Source of the DNA: Curtobacterium sp. MCBA15_012
GTDB taxonomy: Bacteria; Actinomycetota; Actinomycetes; Actinomycetales; Microbacteriaceae
Assembly (NCBI RefSeq): GCF_001864935.2
Contig: NZ_CP126267.1
Location: 3,162,001 to 3,226,000, forward strand
Length of the DNA stretch: 64,000 bases
Direction: 5' to 3'
Shown: piece after piece, positions 8,258 to 15,968 of the stretch
Layout: each line of letters starts with the position of its first letter
How positions within the stretch are numbered: position 1 is the stretch's first letter
Program-made: the position numbers and the translations under genes
Notes under the pieces: generated by a model
What the model was told of the DNA's origin: nothing
The model's database searches: none
The model's input: only the letters and a program-made list of their open reading frames with translations

Positions 8258-8281
8258 CGGCCCGGACACCTGTCCGGGCCG
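8258..8281 (+). terminator. Perfect hairpin, probable terminator of the early operon
   Basis: Eleven-base arms CGGCCCGGACA and TGTCCGGGCCG are separated by CC. It lies 64 bases after the last early gene. There is no T run, which is usual for GC-rich actinobacterial terminators. Confidence 0.6.
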
Positions 8282-8286
8282 TTCGT

Positions 8287-8354
8287 GTATCCAGACGTGG
8301 CGCTTGAGCACCGCCACGAGGTCCGAAGACCGGGGTTCGAATCCCCAGCCTCCC
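8287..8354 (+). tRNA. tRNA-like element, class II 3' part, degenerate
   Basis: A T-arm (GGGG, loop TTCGAAT, CCCC; 8332-8346) is preceded by a GGTC-CGAA-GACC hairpin (8320-8331) that looks like the long variable arm of Ser or Leu tRNAs. Before that is a 7-bp stem CGTGGCG/CGCCACG (8296-8318) enclosing a 9-base loop containing CTTGAGC. GCCTCCC follows the T-arm as an acceptor-like strand. No complementary GGGAGGC or normal D-arm is found upstream, and the anticodon loop is two bases too long. It is more likely a relic or tRNA mimic than a working tRNA. Confidence 0.3.
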
Positions 8355-8739
8355 GTCGCCGGCTCGGCCGCGACGCGGGCGAAGCACAGCGGCACAGTGC
8401 AGCGGACCTCGACACCCGGCAGCATGCGCGGACGCGCGCTCCCCGCCGGGGCTCACCACGCTTCCCCGTGCCCGCCGACACGCACCACTACCGCACACGC
8501 CGCACCCGGACAACCGCAGCCCAGCCCCGCTGCACTCGTCGCCTTGCTCACTGAGCGGGCTTCCGGACGCCGCCAGCGAACCACCGCACGCGGCGCGAGC
8601 ACGGGGAACCCCTCTCCGGGGTAGGGCGTCAACGCGTGTCCCGCCATGCTCGCGAAGGTCCGCCGCAGTACGGCCGCTGATTCTCCCGGCCGAGACGACC
8701 TGCGCCCACCCCGGACGCCGGCAGCCCTACGATGAGCCA

Positions 8740-9186
8740 ATGTCAACGGAATTCGTGCAGATCCTGGTCGCGGTCATCGCCGGACTCGCACTGTTCGTCA
8801 CGAAACTCGTCGAGACTCGGCAAGGCCGTCGGAACGAGCGCGCGGAACTGGCTGCAGACGTTGCGCTGCTCAAGGAGCTCCCGCCAGAGTCCACCGCTCG
8901 CGACACGTTGCGCGCGAACATCGATGCTCGCATCGAGGCGATGACCTCGAGCGACGATCGAACCCGTCACTGGTTCGGCATCGTCATGAGCTGCATCTTC
9001 CTCGTGCTCGGTGCCTGGCTCGGCTACGCCGCGTGGGCCGCCTGGCCGTCGTGGTGGTGGGCCATCCCCCTGGGAGTCATCGCGTTCATCTGCCTCATCA
9101 TCTTCATCGCCGGGCTCGCGACCGGTGTCCCGAAGCGGAAGCGGGGGCCTAACGGCTCCATCATCCAGGAGCCGACCGCCGACTGA
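8740..9186 (+). CDS. Small membrane protein, unknown
   Basis: 148 residues with three probable membrane segments: about 5-20, 82-103 and 108-130. Between the first and second is a charged cytoplasmic helix (ETRQGRRNERAELAADVALL). The C-terminus is basic. There is no signal for a holin role, and it is far from the lysis cassette. Prophage membrane proteins of this kind sometimes mediate superinfection exclusion; that is only a possibility here. Confidence 0.65.
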   Translation: MSTEFVQILVAVIAGLALFVTKLVETRQGRRNERAELAADVALLKELPPESTARDTLRANIDARIEAMTSSDDRTRHWFGIVMSCIFLVLGAWLGYAAWAAWPSWWWAIPLGVIAFICLIIFIAGLATGVPKRKRGPNGSIIQEPTAD

Positions 9187-9200
9187 TCAAAGGAGTGTCG

Positions 9201-9479
9201 ATGGCCGGTCTCAACCTAGGCGCCGACTTCAACGCCGCCCTCGTCAACCTCGCCGGGTGGGACCAGAACGCCGTCGACGCCTCGACCCTGTCGATCGCAT
9301 TCCTGAATCAGGGCGGGCAGACCACCATCCGCGCCACCGCGACCGCGAACGTCGACACCGACGCGCTCAACGCCCTCATCCGCGAGTACATCCCCGCACC
9401 CCCCGAGCCGAGCCCCGTCGACCCGACCACCACGGACACCGAAGTTCCCGAGGCCACCACGGATGAGCCGGCCGCCTGA
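9201..9479 (+). CDS. Small phage protein, unknown
   Basis: 92 residues. AAAGGAG (9189-9195) places the start at ATG 9201 rather than the GTG at 9195. Residues 1-60 look like a small mixed alpha/beta unit (FNAALVNLAGWDQNAVDAS) and the C-terminus is a Pro/Thr/Glu-rich tail. No domain recognised. Confidence 0.6.
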   Translation: MAGLNLGADFNAALVNLAGWDQNAVDASTLSIAFLNQGGQTTIRATATANVDTDALNALIREYIPAPPEPSPVDPTTTDTEVPEATTDEPAA

Positions 9480-9606
9480 CGCGGACGACCCGGACCTCAC
9501 CGCGCACCGGACGCGGCGCAACCGCAGACCCGACCCGCCCCTGCACCCCGAGACCCTCGCGGAACTCGACCGGGTCATGGACGACGTCATCGAAGACCGC
9601 ACCTGA
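9463..9606 (+). CDS. 47-residue phage protein, unknown
   Basis: An ATG at 9463 opens a frame overlapping the previous gene by 17 bases and ending at TGA 9604-9606. The product is highly charged: basic (HRTRRNRRPD) in the middle and acidic (LDRVMDDVIEDRT) at the end. It fills the gap between two accepted genes and the next gene starts 14 bases later with GGAGG before it. Support is context and composition only. Confidence 0.45.
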   Translation: MSRPPDADDPDLTAHRTRRNRRPDPPLHPETLAELDRVMDDVIEDRT

Positions 9607-9619
9607 CCGGAGGCTCGCC

Positions 9620-10018
9620 ATGCATCAGCGGATCACCTCCCTCCTCACGGAACACCAGGAGTGGGCGCTCCGACGTCTGCGGGATGCCCTGGACGACCTC
9701 AACACCGCGATCGCCGCCCGCGACGCCGACGACACTCTCCACTGCACGGCGCTGTACGCCGACGCCCGGCGCTCCTACGCACGGGCCACGACCTGGCTCG
9801 ACGCCTGGGCGACCGCGCACCACCACCTCACCCGGACGCCCATCGTCCTGTGGGGCGTCACCGTGTGGGCGCTGCTCCCCGTCCTCCCCCACACCTGGGG
9901 CACCCGGTTCCTCCACGCGTACCTCCGCACCGCGTACCGGTGGCGCCGACAGCACATCCCCTCCCGCGCACGCCTCGTCGCCCGCTGGGAAGCCGAACGC
10001 ACCACGAACCACCGCTGA
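9620..10018 (+). CDS. Small phage protein, unknown
   Basis: 132 residues with GGAGG seven bases before the ATG. A helical N-terminal half (EHQEWALRRLRDALDDLNTA) leads to a hydrophobic stretch (about 73-90, TPIVLWGVTVWALLPVLP) that could be a membrane segment, then an Arg-rich tail. Located just upstream of the terminase genes. Confidence 0.6.
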   Translation: MHQRITSLLTEHQEWALRRLRDALDDLNTAIAARDADDTLHCTALYADARRSYARATTWLDAWATAHHHLTRTPIVLWGVTVWALLPVLPHTWGTRFLHAYLRTAYRWRRQHIPSRARLVARWEAERTTNHR

Positions 10019-10060
10019 CCCCTTCGATGAGCGCCCAGGCGGCGCACGGAGACGAGAACC

Positions 10061-10591
10061 ATGACCGACGAGGCCCAGACCCCTGGCCCAGTCCAGGACC
10101 CCGCTGTACGCGCACGAGTCGCCGAGCTGCACGCGGCCGGCATGGGGCGCAACGCGATCGCGTCGGAGCTCCGTCTCGGCACGTCGACGGTCACCCGGAT
10201 CGCGAAGGCCCTCGGGCTGGACTTCTCCCGTGCGCAGACGGCGGTCGCGGTGCAGGCGCGGTCGATCGACCTCGCGGCTGGACGTCAGCGGCTCGCCGAG
10301 AAGATGCTCGGCCGGGCGGAGAAGATGCTCGACGACCTCGACGGCCCGTACCTCGTGTACGCGTTCGGCGGGAAGGACAACGTCTACAGCGACCACGAGC
10401 TCGAGAAGCCGCCGGTCGAGGTGCAGCGCACCGCGGTCACCACGGCCGGCGTCGCGTTCGACAAGGTCACGAAGTACCTCGAGAAGGACACCTCAGGGGT
10501 CGAGACGGCGCACTCGCTGCTCGACACGCTCGCCGCCGGGTTCAAGGCAGCCGCGGACAGCTACACGCCCCCGGACGAGTCGGCCGAGTAG
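10061..10591 (+). CDS. Probable small terminase subunit / HTH protein
   Basis: 176 residues. Residues about 15-50 (RARVAELHAAGMGRNAIASE, then LGTSTVTRIAKALG) are a Hin/resolvase-type helix-turn-helix, as used by many small terminase subunits to bind the packaging site. A helical middle and C-terminus follow, suited to oligomerisation. Position about 300 bases upstream of the large terminase supports the assignment; the HTH is visible and the packaging role is inferred. Confidence 0.65.
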   Translation: MTDEAQTPGPVQDPAVRARVAELHAAGMGRNAIASELRLGTSTVTRIAKALGLDFSRAQTAVAVQARSIDLAAGRQRLAEKMLGRAEKMLDDLDGPYLVYAFGGKDNVYSDHELEKPPVEVQRTAVTTAGVAFDKVTKYLEKDTSGVETAHSLLDTLAAGFKAAADSYTPPDESAE

Positions 10592-10638
10592 ACGCCCAGG
10601 CCGGCAGCTCATCGGGTGACTGCCGACCTTGTGCACGG

Positions 10639-10863
10639 CTACTGGGCGGGATCGCCATCGTCGAAGACCGCGTACCAGGGAACGGCGCGCGGGTTCACCC
10701 AGAGGGACTGTGTCTCGAGCTCGTTCGCGGCGACAACCTGCACGAGCAGCCGCTCGTTCCTGTCGAACGCGTGCTGCCAGCGCTGGTCCAAGGAGTCGAT
10801 GTCCTCGGTTACGGCGAGCCGCCAGGTCGGCTTGTTCGTTCCGATCAACAGGTACTTGGCCAT
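10639..10863 (-). CDS. Small minus-strand protein between terminase genes, unknown
   Basis: 74 residues, ATG at 10863. The product has good amino-acid balance for a real small protein (LLIGTNKPTWRLAVTEDIDS, then RLLVQVVAANELETQSLWVN), with alternating beta strands and no low complexity. It is the only minus-strand gene among the packaging genes and occupies a space with no plus-strand gene. No strong ribosome binding site is visible. It could be an inserted moron. Confidence 0.5.
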   Translation of the reverse strand: MAKYLLIGTNKPTWRLAVTEDIDSLDQRWQHAFDRNERLLVQVVAANELETQSLWVNPRAVPWYAVFDDGDPAQ

Positions 10864-10889
10864 GCGGCTGAGCGTACCCAGGAGGTGCC

Positions 10890-12173
10890 GTGTCCGCCCC
10901 GGCGCTCTCCCCGAAGCAGGTCTGGTCGATCACCGCCTCCACGACCCGGAAGCTGGCCCTCTGGGTCGGCGCCGTGTCCGGCGGGAAGACCATCGCGTCC
11001 CTGTTCGCCCTGCTGTTCGCGATCCGCGCCGTCCGCGGCGTCGGCCTCATCGTCATCATCGGCAAGACGCTGCAGACGATCGAACGCAACATCATCGAGC
11101 CGCTGCAGGACCCGAACCTGTTCGGTGCTCTCGCCGCTCAGACCGTGCACACCCGCGGCTCGTCGACGGCGACGATCCTCGGCCGTGAGGTGCACCTCGT
11201 CGGTGCGAACGACGTCCGCGCTGAGGAGAAGATCCGAGGCGGCACGATCGAGGTCGCGTACGTCGACGAGGCGACGCTGCTGCCCGTCGGGTTCTGGGAG
11301 ATGCTCCTCACCCGCCTCCGGACGCCGTACTCGCGGCTCCTCGCGACGACGAACCCGGGCTCGTTCAACCACTGGCTCCGGCAGCAGTACATCCTCATGG
11401 CCGAGGCGAAGAACCTGATCGTCTTCCACTTCACGATGGACGACAACCCGTCGCTCACCGACGAGTACGTCCGCGACATGAAGGCCTCGTTTACCGGGAT
11501 CTTCTACGACCGCTTCATCCGCGGCCTGTGGACGAACGCCGAGGGCGCGATCTTCGACATGTGGGACCCGAGGAAGCACCAGGTCGCGTGGGACACGCTC
11601 CCGACGATGTGGAAGCTGCTCGCCGTCGGCATCGACTACGGCACCACGAACCCGACCAGCGCGATCCTCCTCGGCATCGCCCTGCACACCGACGCGCACG
11701 GGCGACACCACCCGAAGCTGTACGCCATCGACGAGTGGCGGTACGAGTCGAAGGAAGCGCAGCAGAAGCTCACCGACGCGCAGCTCTCACAGGAGATCCG
11801 CGCGTGGCTCGGGCAACCGCACCTCCCCCCGGACCAGCCCCGCCTGCAGCCCGACTACGTCATCCTCGACCCGTCGGCCGCGTCGTTCCGGGTGCAGCTC
11901 CACCAGGACGGCGTCCTCTCCACCCAGGCCGACAACGACGTCCTCGACGGCATCCGCACCGTCGCGTCGCTGCTGTCCTCCGGCAACCTCCTCGTCTCCG
12001 ACCGGTGCACCGGCTGGATCAAGGAGGTCACCGAGTACGTCTGGGACGCCAAGGCCGCCGAGGCCGGCGAGGACAAGCCCGTCAAGGCCAACGACCACTC
12101 GCAGGACGCCCTCCGCTACGCGATCAAGACCACCGAGAACATCTGGCGCAGCCACGTGAAGCTCGCCGCCTGA
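10890..12173 (+). CDS. terL: Terminase large subunit
   Basis: 427 residues, GTG start with AGGAGGT upstream. The N-terminal ATPase has Walker A VGAVSGGKT (26-34), Walker B VAYVDEA with Asp126-Glu127, and the coupling motif ATTNPGS (152-158). The C-terminal RNase-H-like nuclease has acidic residues in GIDYGTT (Asp249), VILDPSA (Asp327) and NDHSQDALRY (Asp402, Asp406). It pumps DNA into the prohead through the portal and cuts concatemers. The length is normal for the Terminase_3/6 type. Confidence 0.95.
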   Translation: MSAPALSPKQVWSITASTTRKLALWVGAVSGGKTIASLFALLFAIRAVRGVGLIVIIGKTLQTIERNIIEPLQDPNLFGALAAQTVHTRGSSTATILGREVHLVGANDVRAEEKIRGGTIEVAYVDEATLLPVGFWEMLLTRLRTPYSRLLATTNPGSFNHWLRQQYILMAEAKNLIVFHFTMDDNPSLTDEYVRDMKASFTGIFYDRFIRGLWTNAEGAIFDMWDPRKHQVAWDTLPTMWKLLAVGIDYGTTNPTSAILLGIALHTDAHGRHHPKLYAIDEWRYESKEAQQKLTDAQLSQEIRAWLGQPHLPPDQPRLQPDYVILDPSAASFRVQLHQDGVLSTQADNDVLDGIRTVASLLSSGNLLVSDRCTGWIKEVTEYVWDAKAAEAGEDKPVKANDHSQDALRYAIKTTENIWRSHVKLAA

Positions 12174-12184
12174 GGAGGCCCCCG

Positions 12185-13915
12185 ATGCCGCAGCCCGCCG
12201 ACGTGTGGCCCCCGCAGCCGTTCGACACCGCGTTCGCCCGGTTCGCCGAGCACGACGCCTGGTACTGCGGCGACACCGCCACCCTCGCCGGCATCTACGG
12301 CGGGAAGGGCGTCCCGACGACGCACCACCGCGGCAGCGTCCCGCACCGCGGCGGCGTGATCGGTGCCCTGTCGAAGATGTGGTGGGGGCAGCCGCAGGAC
12401 ACCGCGGACGGCCGCATGAAGATGCACCTCCCCGTCCCCGCGGACATCGCGCAGCTCTCCTCGGACCTGCTGTTCGCCGAGGCGCCGAAGATCCGCTACC
12501 CGAAGCCGGACACGGTCCCGAACGCGACCGACGAGCAGCGGCAGCAGCAGGCCGCGTGGAAGCACCCCGCGCAGGACCGCCTCGACACGATCATGGGGTC
12601 CGACGAGGCGCACGCCGAGCTGCTCAACGGCGGCGAGCTCGCCGCGTCCTCCGGCGGCACCTACTTCGCCGTCACCTGGGACGCCACGCTCCGCGACCAC
12701 GTCTGGTTCCGCGCGTTCCACCACGACTGCGCGATCCCCGAGTTCCGCTACGGCGTACTCACCGCGGTCACCCTGTGGACGGAGTACGACACTACCGCGC
12801 AGGGCGGCGCCCTGTACCGGCTCCTCGAGCGGCACGAGCCGGGCCTCATCACCTACGAGCTGCACGAGGGCGGCCCCGGCAACCTCGGCCCCCTCGTCCC
12901 GATGCGCACCCTCCCCGAGACGGCGCACTACGAGGGCCTCCGCTCCGCGGCCGAGCTCGAACCGTTCGCGGATGCCCCGGAGCTCGTGGAGCTCGACAAC
13001 CCGACGATCACCGTCGCGACGGGCGTGCCCCGCCTCGCGGTGCGGTACATGCCGAACGTCCGTCCCTCGCGGGACTGGCGGAAGCTGGGCCCGCTCGCGA
13101 ACCTCGGCCGGTCCGACTACGCCGGCATCGAGGATCTGTTCGACAAGATCGACCAGGCCTGGTCGTCGCTCATGCGCGACCTCGAGAACGGGCAGGGGCG
13201 GCTCACCGTCCCCGAGCAGTTCCTCGAGACCGGCAAGCCCGGCGAGGGCGCGAAGTTCGACGTCAACCGCACCGTGTACGTCGGCGTGCAGGCGCTCGGC
13301 AGCTCGGACAAGCTCGGCGACCAGATCGTCGAGACGCAGTTCGAGATCCGCGTGCAGCAGCACCTCGACACGATCGACGCCCTCAAGCGGGAGATCGCGA
13401 CGATGTGCGGCTACTCGCCCGTGCACCTCGGTCTCCGCGACGTTCAGCAGGGCGCGAAGACCGCCACCGAGGTGTCCGCGGACCTGTCCGACTCGGAGCG
13501 CACCCGCGACAAGAAGGCGCTCTACGCGAAGCCGGCCCTCGCCGAGCTCGCGCAGGTCGCCCTCGCGATCGACGGCGCCGTGTTCCCCGGCAAGGGCGGC
13601 GGCTGGTACGACGAGCTGCCCGACGTCGAGTTCGCCGAGGTGTCGCAGGTCGACCCGCTCAAGAACGCGCAGACGATCGGGATGCTCGACGGTGCCCGGT
13701 CCGTGTCGATCCTCACCCGCGTGCGGATGGCCGGTCAGGTCCCCGAGGAGGAGATCGCCGCCGAGGTCGCCCGCATCCGCGACGAGGAGAGTCTCGGCCA
13801 GATGCGCGACCCCGCGTCACCGCTGTTCGAGGCACCAGAGGACGAGGAGCCCGACGATGGCGAGCAGCAGCAGCCCGCAGGGGCAGCAGCCGGAGCAGCG
13901 CCGACCGACCGCTGA
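12185..13915 (+). CDS. Portal protein
   Basis: 576 residues, ATG 11 bases after the terminase stop with GAGGCCCCCG upstream. Residues about 65-105 carry the LPVPADIAQLSSDLLFAEAP segment and 395-440 the MCGYSPVHLGLRDVQQGAKT and ATEVSADLSDS segments typical of SPP1-gp6-like portals. The C-terminal tail is acidic and Gln-rich. It forms the dodecameric DNA gate at the capsid vertex. It overlaps the MuF-type gene by 59 bases. Confidence 0.9.
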   Translation: MPQPADVWPPQPFDTAFARFAEHDAWYCGDTATLAGIYGGKGVPTTHHRGSVPHRGGVIGALSKMWWGQPQDTADGRMKMHLPVPADIAQLSSDLLFAEAPKIRYPKPDTVPNATDEQRQQQAAWKHPAQDRLDTIMGSDEAHAELLNGGELAASSGGTYFAVTWDATLRDHVWFRAFHHDCAIPEFRYGVLTAVTLWTEYDTTAQGGALYRLLERHEPGLITYELHEGGPGNLGPLVPMRTLPETAHYEGLRSAAELEPFADAPELVELDNPTITVATGVPRLAVRYMPNVRPSRDWRKLGPLANLGRSDYAGIEDLFDKIDQAWSSLMRDLENGQGRLTVPEQFLETGKPGEGAKFDVNRTVYVGVQALGSSDKLGDQIVETQFEIRVQQHLDTIDALKREIATMCGYSPVHLGLRDVQQGAKTATEVSADLSDSERTRDKKALYAKPALAELAQVALAIDGAVFPGKGGGWYDELPDVEFAEVSQVDPLKNAQTIGMLDGARSVSILTRVRMAGQVPEEEIAAEVARIRDEESLGQMRDPASPLFEAPEDEEPDDGEQQQPAGAAAGAAPTDR

Positions 13916-15131
13916 GGCCGTCGCCGCGCTCGTCGCGCTGCACATCACCGCTGAGTCGGAGCTGCTCGACCAGATCACCGAGATCCTGCGCCGGGCCTCC
14001 TCAGTCGAGGCGGCCCGGCCCGCGATCCGTCGCGTCGCGCTCGCGATCGCCCGGGCGCTCGACCGGCGCGTGCCCCCGCTCGTCGACGAGGTGATCGACG
14101 GGGAGCTGGTCGACGGCGCCGCGACCGCCGAGCGGGAGGTGCTGGCGGACATCGTCCAGCTCACCGACGGGGGCGCGCAGAAGGCGATCGAGGGTCGCAT
14201 CCGTCGGGTCCTCGGCCGCGAGCTGCCGGCGGGCGCGTTCAGGGGGACGCCCGGCGGCATCCCGCCTCGCCGGCCTCCGGGCTCGGCGCTCGTGCCGGCG
14301 GGACGGCCGCGGGACTTCGACCTCAGCGTCCCGACGTCGGTGCGCGCCGAGGCCGCGATCCGCGAGTCCCTGGTCTCCGACCTGCAGGACGTGCGCCGCC
14401 GCATCACCCGCCTCGACAACGACATCTACAAGATGCTCGCCCCGCAGGCCGCCCGCGTGCAGGTGCTCGACTTCGAACTCACCCCCGCGCAGGCGCAGGC
14501 GATCGCGTGGCGAGACTTCACGTCGAATGGCATCACCGGGTTCACCGACAAGTCCGGCCGCGAGTGGTCGCTGTCGGCGTACACGGAGATGGCGGTCCGG
14601 ACCGCGGCGGCCCGCGCGTTCAACGCGTCGCACCTCGAGCGGATGCACGCGATCGGGGTCCGCTACTTCACCGTCTCCGACGTCGGCTCCCCGTGCCCGC
14701 TGTGCCTGCCCTGGCAGGGCGCCGTGCTCACCGACGGCCCGGTCGCGGCCCCGGAGATGCACGTCGACGCGACGATCGCGGAGGCGCGCACACGCGGCCT
14801 GTTCCACCCGAACTGCCGCCACTACCTCACCGCCGTGTTCCCCGGCATCAGCGTCCTCCCGCCCCGGCAGGAGTGGACGCCCGCACACGAGGCCCGCTAC
14901 CGCGCCGTGCAGAAGCAACGCCGCCTCGAGCTCGCGGTGCGGAAGGCGAAGCGGCAGCAGGAGAACGCGCTCGACGGCGACCGGGCCGCCGACGCGAAGG
15001 CGAAGGTCCGGGCGGCGCAGAAGCGGCTCCGCGACCACGTCAACAGCCGCGACGACCTCTCCCGCAACTCACGGCGCGAGCAGCCGCACCTCCGCGACGC
15101 ATACGCGCAGATCCCGCTCTTCACCAGCTGA
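13857..15131 (+). CDS. MuF-like/minor capsid protein (Phage_min_cap2 type)
   Basis: 424 residues, ATG inside the end of the portal gene. The helical N-terminal 200 residues are followed by a domain with SPCPLCLPWQG and LFHPNCRHYL (residues about 280-330), the Cys/His signature of phage minor capsid protein 2 and the MuF family, which is attached to the portal inside the head. The C-terminal 80 residues are strongly basic and coiled-coil-like. Members help head assembly and may be ejected with DNA. Confidence 0.85.
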   Translation: MASSSSPQGQQPEQRRPTAEAVAALVALHITAESELLDQITEILRRASSVEAARPAIRRVALAIARALDRRVPPLVDEVIDGELVDGAATAEREVLADIVQLTDGGAQKAIEGRIRRVLGRELPAGAFRGTPGGIPPRRPPGSALVPAGRPRDFDLSVPTSVRAEAAIRESLVSDLQDVRRRITRLDNDIYKMLAPQAARVQVLDFELTPAQAQAIAWRDFTSNGITGFTDKSGREWSLSAYTEMAVRTAAARAFNASHLERMHAIGVRYFTVSDVGSPCPLCLPWQGAVLTDGPVAAPEMHVDATIAEARTRGLFHPNCRHYLTAVFPGISVLPPRQEWTPAHEARYRAVQKQRRLELAVRKAKRQQENALDGDRAADAKAKVRAAQKRLRDHVNSRDDLSRNSRREQPHLRDAYAQIPLFTS

Positions 15132-15146
15132 CCCCAGGAGGCCACC

Positions 15147-15479
15147 ATGAGCACCAACGTCGACGACATCATCGAGCGCCTCCGCGGGCGGACCCTCACG
15201 TCCGAGGACGCACAGGCCGTCATCGCGATGGTCCGGTCCCGCACGACCGCGGACGAGGTCCCGACGGGCGACCCGCTGCGTGACGTCGCGATCGAGCGGT
15301 TCTTCACCGCGAGCGAGCACGAGGACGTCGTCGCCCTCCGCGACCGCATCGTCGACCTCGGCACCGAGATCGACCGTCGGGTGCCCGCCGGCCGCAACAA
15401 GGCGCTCGCGCTCACCGCGCTCGAGGATGTGCAGATGCGCGGCAACCGCGGGCTGTTCGCGCCGGAGCACCTGAGGTGA
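15147..15479 (+). CDS. Candidate Acb2/Tad1-family nucleotide sponge (anti-CBASS/anti-Thoeris)
   Basis: 110 residues. From about residue 48 the sequence reads IERFFTASEHED, a helix with ALRDRIVDLGTEIDRRVP, then AGRNKALALTALEDVQMRGN. This helical hairpin, with the P-x-x-R-x-K-x-LALT-x-LE core, is what I recall for the Acb2/Tad1 hairpin domain (formerly DUF7681), whose members bind the cyclic-nucleotide signals of host CBASS and Thoeris defences. The usual WAN after the helix is replaced by RGN. The first 45 residues are an extra domain. GGAGG lies nine bases before the ATG. The assignment is by pattern recall only. Confidence 0.55.
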   Translation: MSTNVDDIIERLRGRTLTSEDAQAVIAMVRSRTTADEVPTGDPLRDVAIERFFTASEHEDVVALRDRIVDLGTEIDRRVPAGRNKALALTALEDVQMRGNRGLFAPEHLR

Positions 15480-15622
15480 TCCTCGGCGTCGGCGCGACCG
15501 TGATCCACCAGGAGCGCGTCTGGACCGTCGTCGCGACGTCCGCGCACTCCCGGTTCCTGCAGTCCATCGACGGCTGCTGCAACACCCGCGTCGACGTCGA
15601 CCAGCTACAGGAGGCCCCGTGA
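15476..15622 (+). CDS. 48-residue phage protein, unknown
   Basis: GTG overlaps the previous stop and its stop overlaps the next GTG, both as GTGA. The product VILGVGATVIHQERVWTVVA then SAHSRFLQSIDG and CCNTRVDVDQ has the rhythm of a small SH3-like beta barrel (a KOW- or carbonic-type fold cannot be told apart here). It is translationally embedded in a run of small genes. Confidence 0.55.
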   Translation: MILGVGATVIHQERVWTVVATSAHSRFLQSIDGCCNTRVDVDQLQEAP

Positions 15623-15873
15623 GCGCCGAGACCCTCGCCGTTCTCGAAGCGGCCGTCGCTGCGCACGTCGCCGACGAGCACACCGGCTACCACTCGCGCG
15701 GCTGGGTGCTCGGCTTCCAGGCGTCCCGGTTCCAGCCGGATCCCACGCTCGACCCCGTCGACAACATCAGCGGGTACATCGCCGCCGAGGGCACATCCGC
15801 GGAGCTCGCGATCGGGTTGTGCCGGGTGACGACTGCACGTATCGAGCGCGTCGTGCTCGAGGACGACCTGTGA
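15619..15873 (+). CDS. 84-residue phage protein, unknown
   Basis: GTG start coupled to the previous gene. A helix AVLEAAVAAHVADEHTGYHS is followed by the strand WVLGFQASRF and a short YIAAEGTSAELAIGLCRVTT unit. Small proteins of this shape recur in actinophage genomes without known function. It lies in the islet between the MuF-type and scaffold genes. Confidence 0.6.
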   Translation: MSAETLAVLEAAVAAHVADEHTGYHSRGWVLGFQASRFQPDPTLDPVDNISGYIAAEGTSAELAIGLCRVTTARIERVVLEDDL

Positions 15874-15968
15874 CCGAGAACCGGTGGCCGCTCGGCCCCA
15901 TCACCGACCTACCCACGTCCGACCAGGCGTCGGACACCACCCCCGAGGAACCCAGGAGGCTCCCGTGA
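15870..15968 (+). CDS. 32-residue ORF, possible leader or linker peptide
   Basis: GTG overlaps the previous stop (GTGA) and its own stop overlaps the GTG of the scaffold gene. It encodes a Pro/Thr/Asp-rich peptide (VTENRWPLGPITDLPTSDQA). CCAGGAGGC inside it is the ribosome binding site for the scaffold. It may serve only to keep ribosomes running through the junction. Confidence 0.35.
   Translation: MTENRWPLGPITDLPTSDQASDTTPEEPRRLP

Larger units (their letters stand above)
8195..8739 (+). other. Non-coding interval between early and late prophage genes
   Basis: No convincing gene in 545 bases. Two ORFs of about 105 codons exist (8231-8554, 8304-8624) but their products are Arg/Thr/Pro-rich without structure and their starts lack ribosome binding sites. 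The interval holds the perfect hairpin at 8258-8281, a tRNA-like element ending near 8354, and weak promoter-like TATGCT at 8235-8240. It may contain control sequences or the packaging site, which in many siphoviruses lies just upstream of the terminase genes. Confidence 0.5.

Noticed and set aside
8231..8624. ORFs of about 105 codons in the interval after the HTH gene
   Set aside because: They cross the hairpin and tRNA-like element, lack ribosome binding sites and give low-complexity products.
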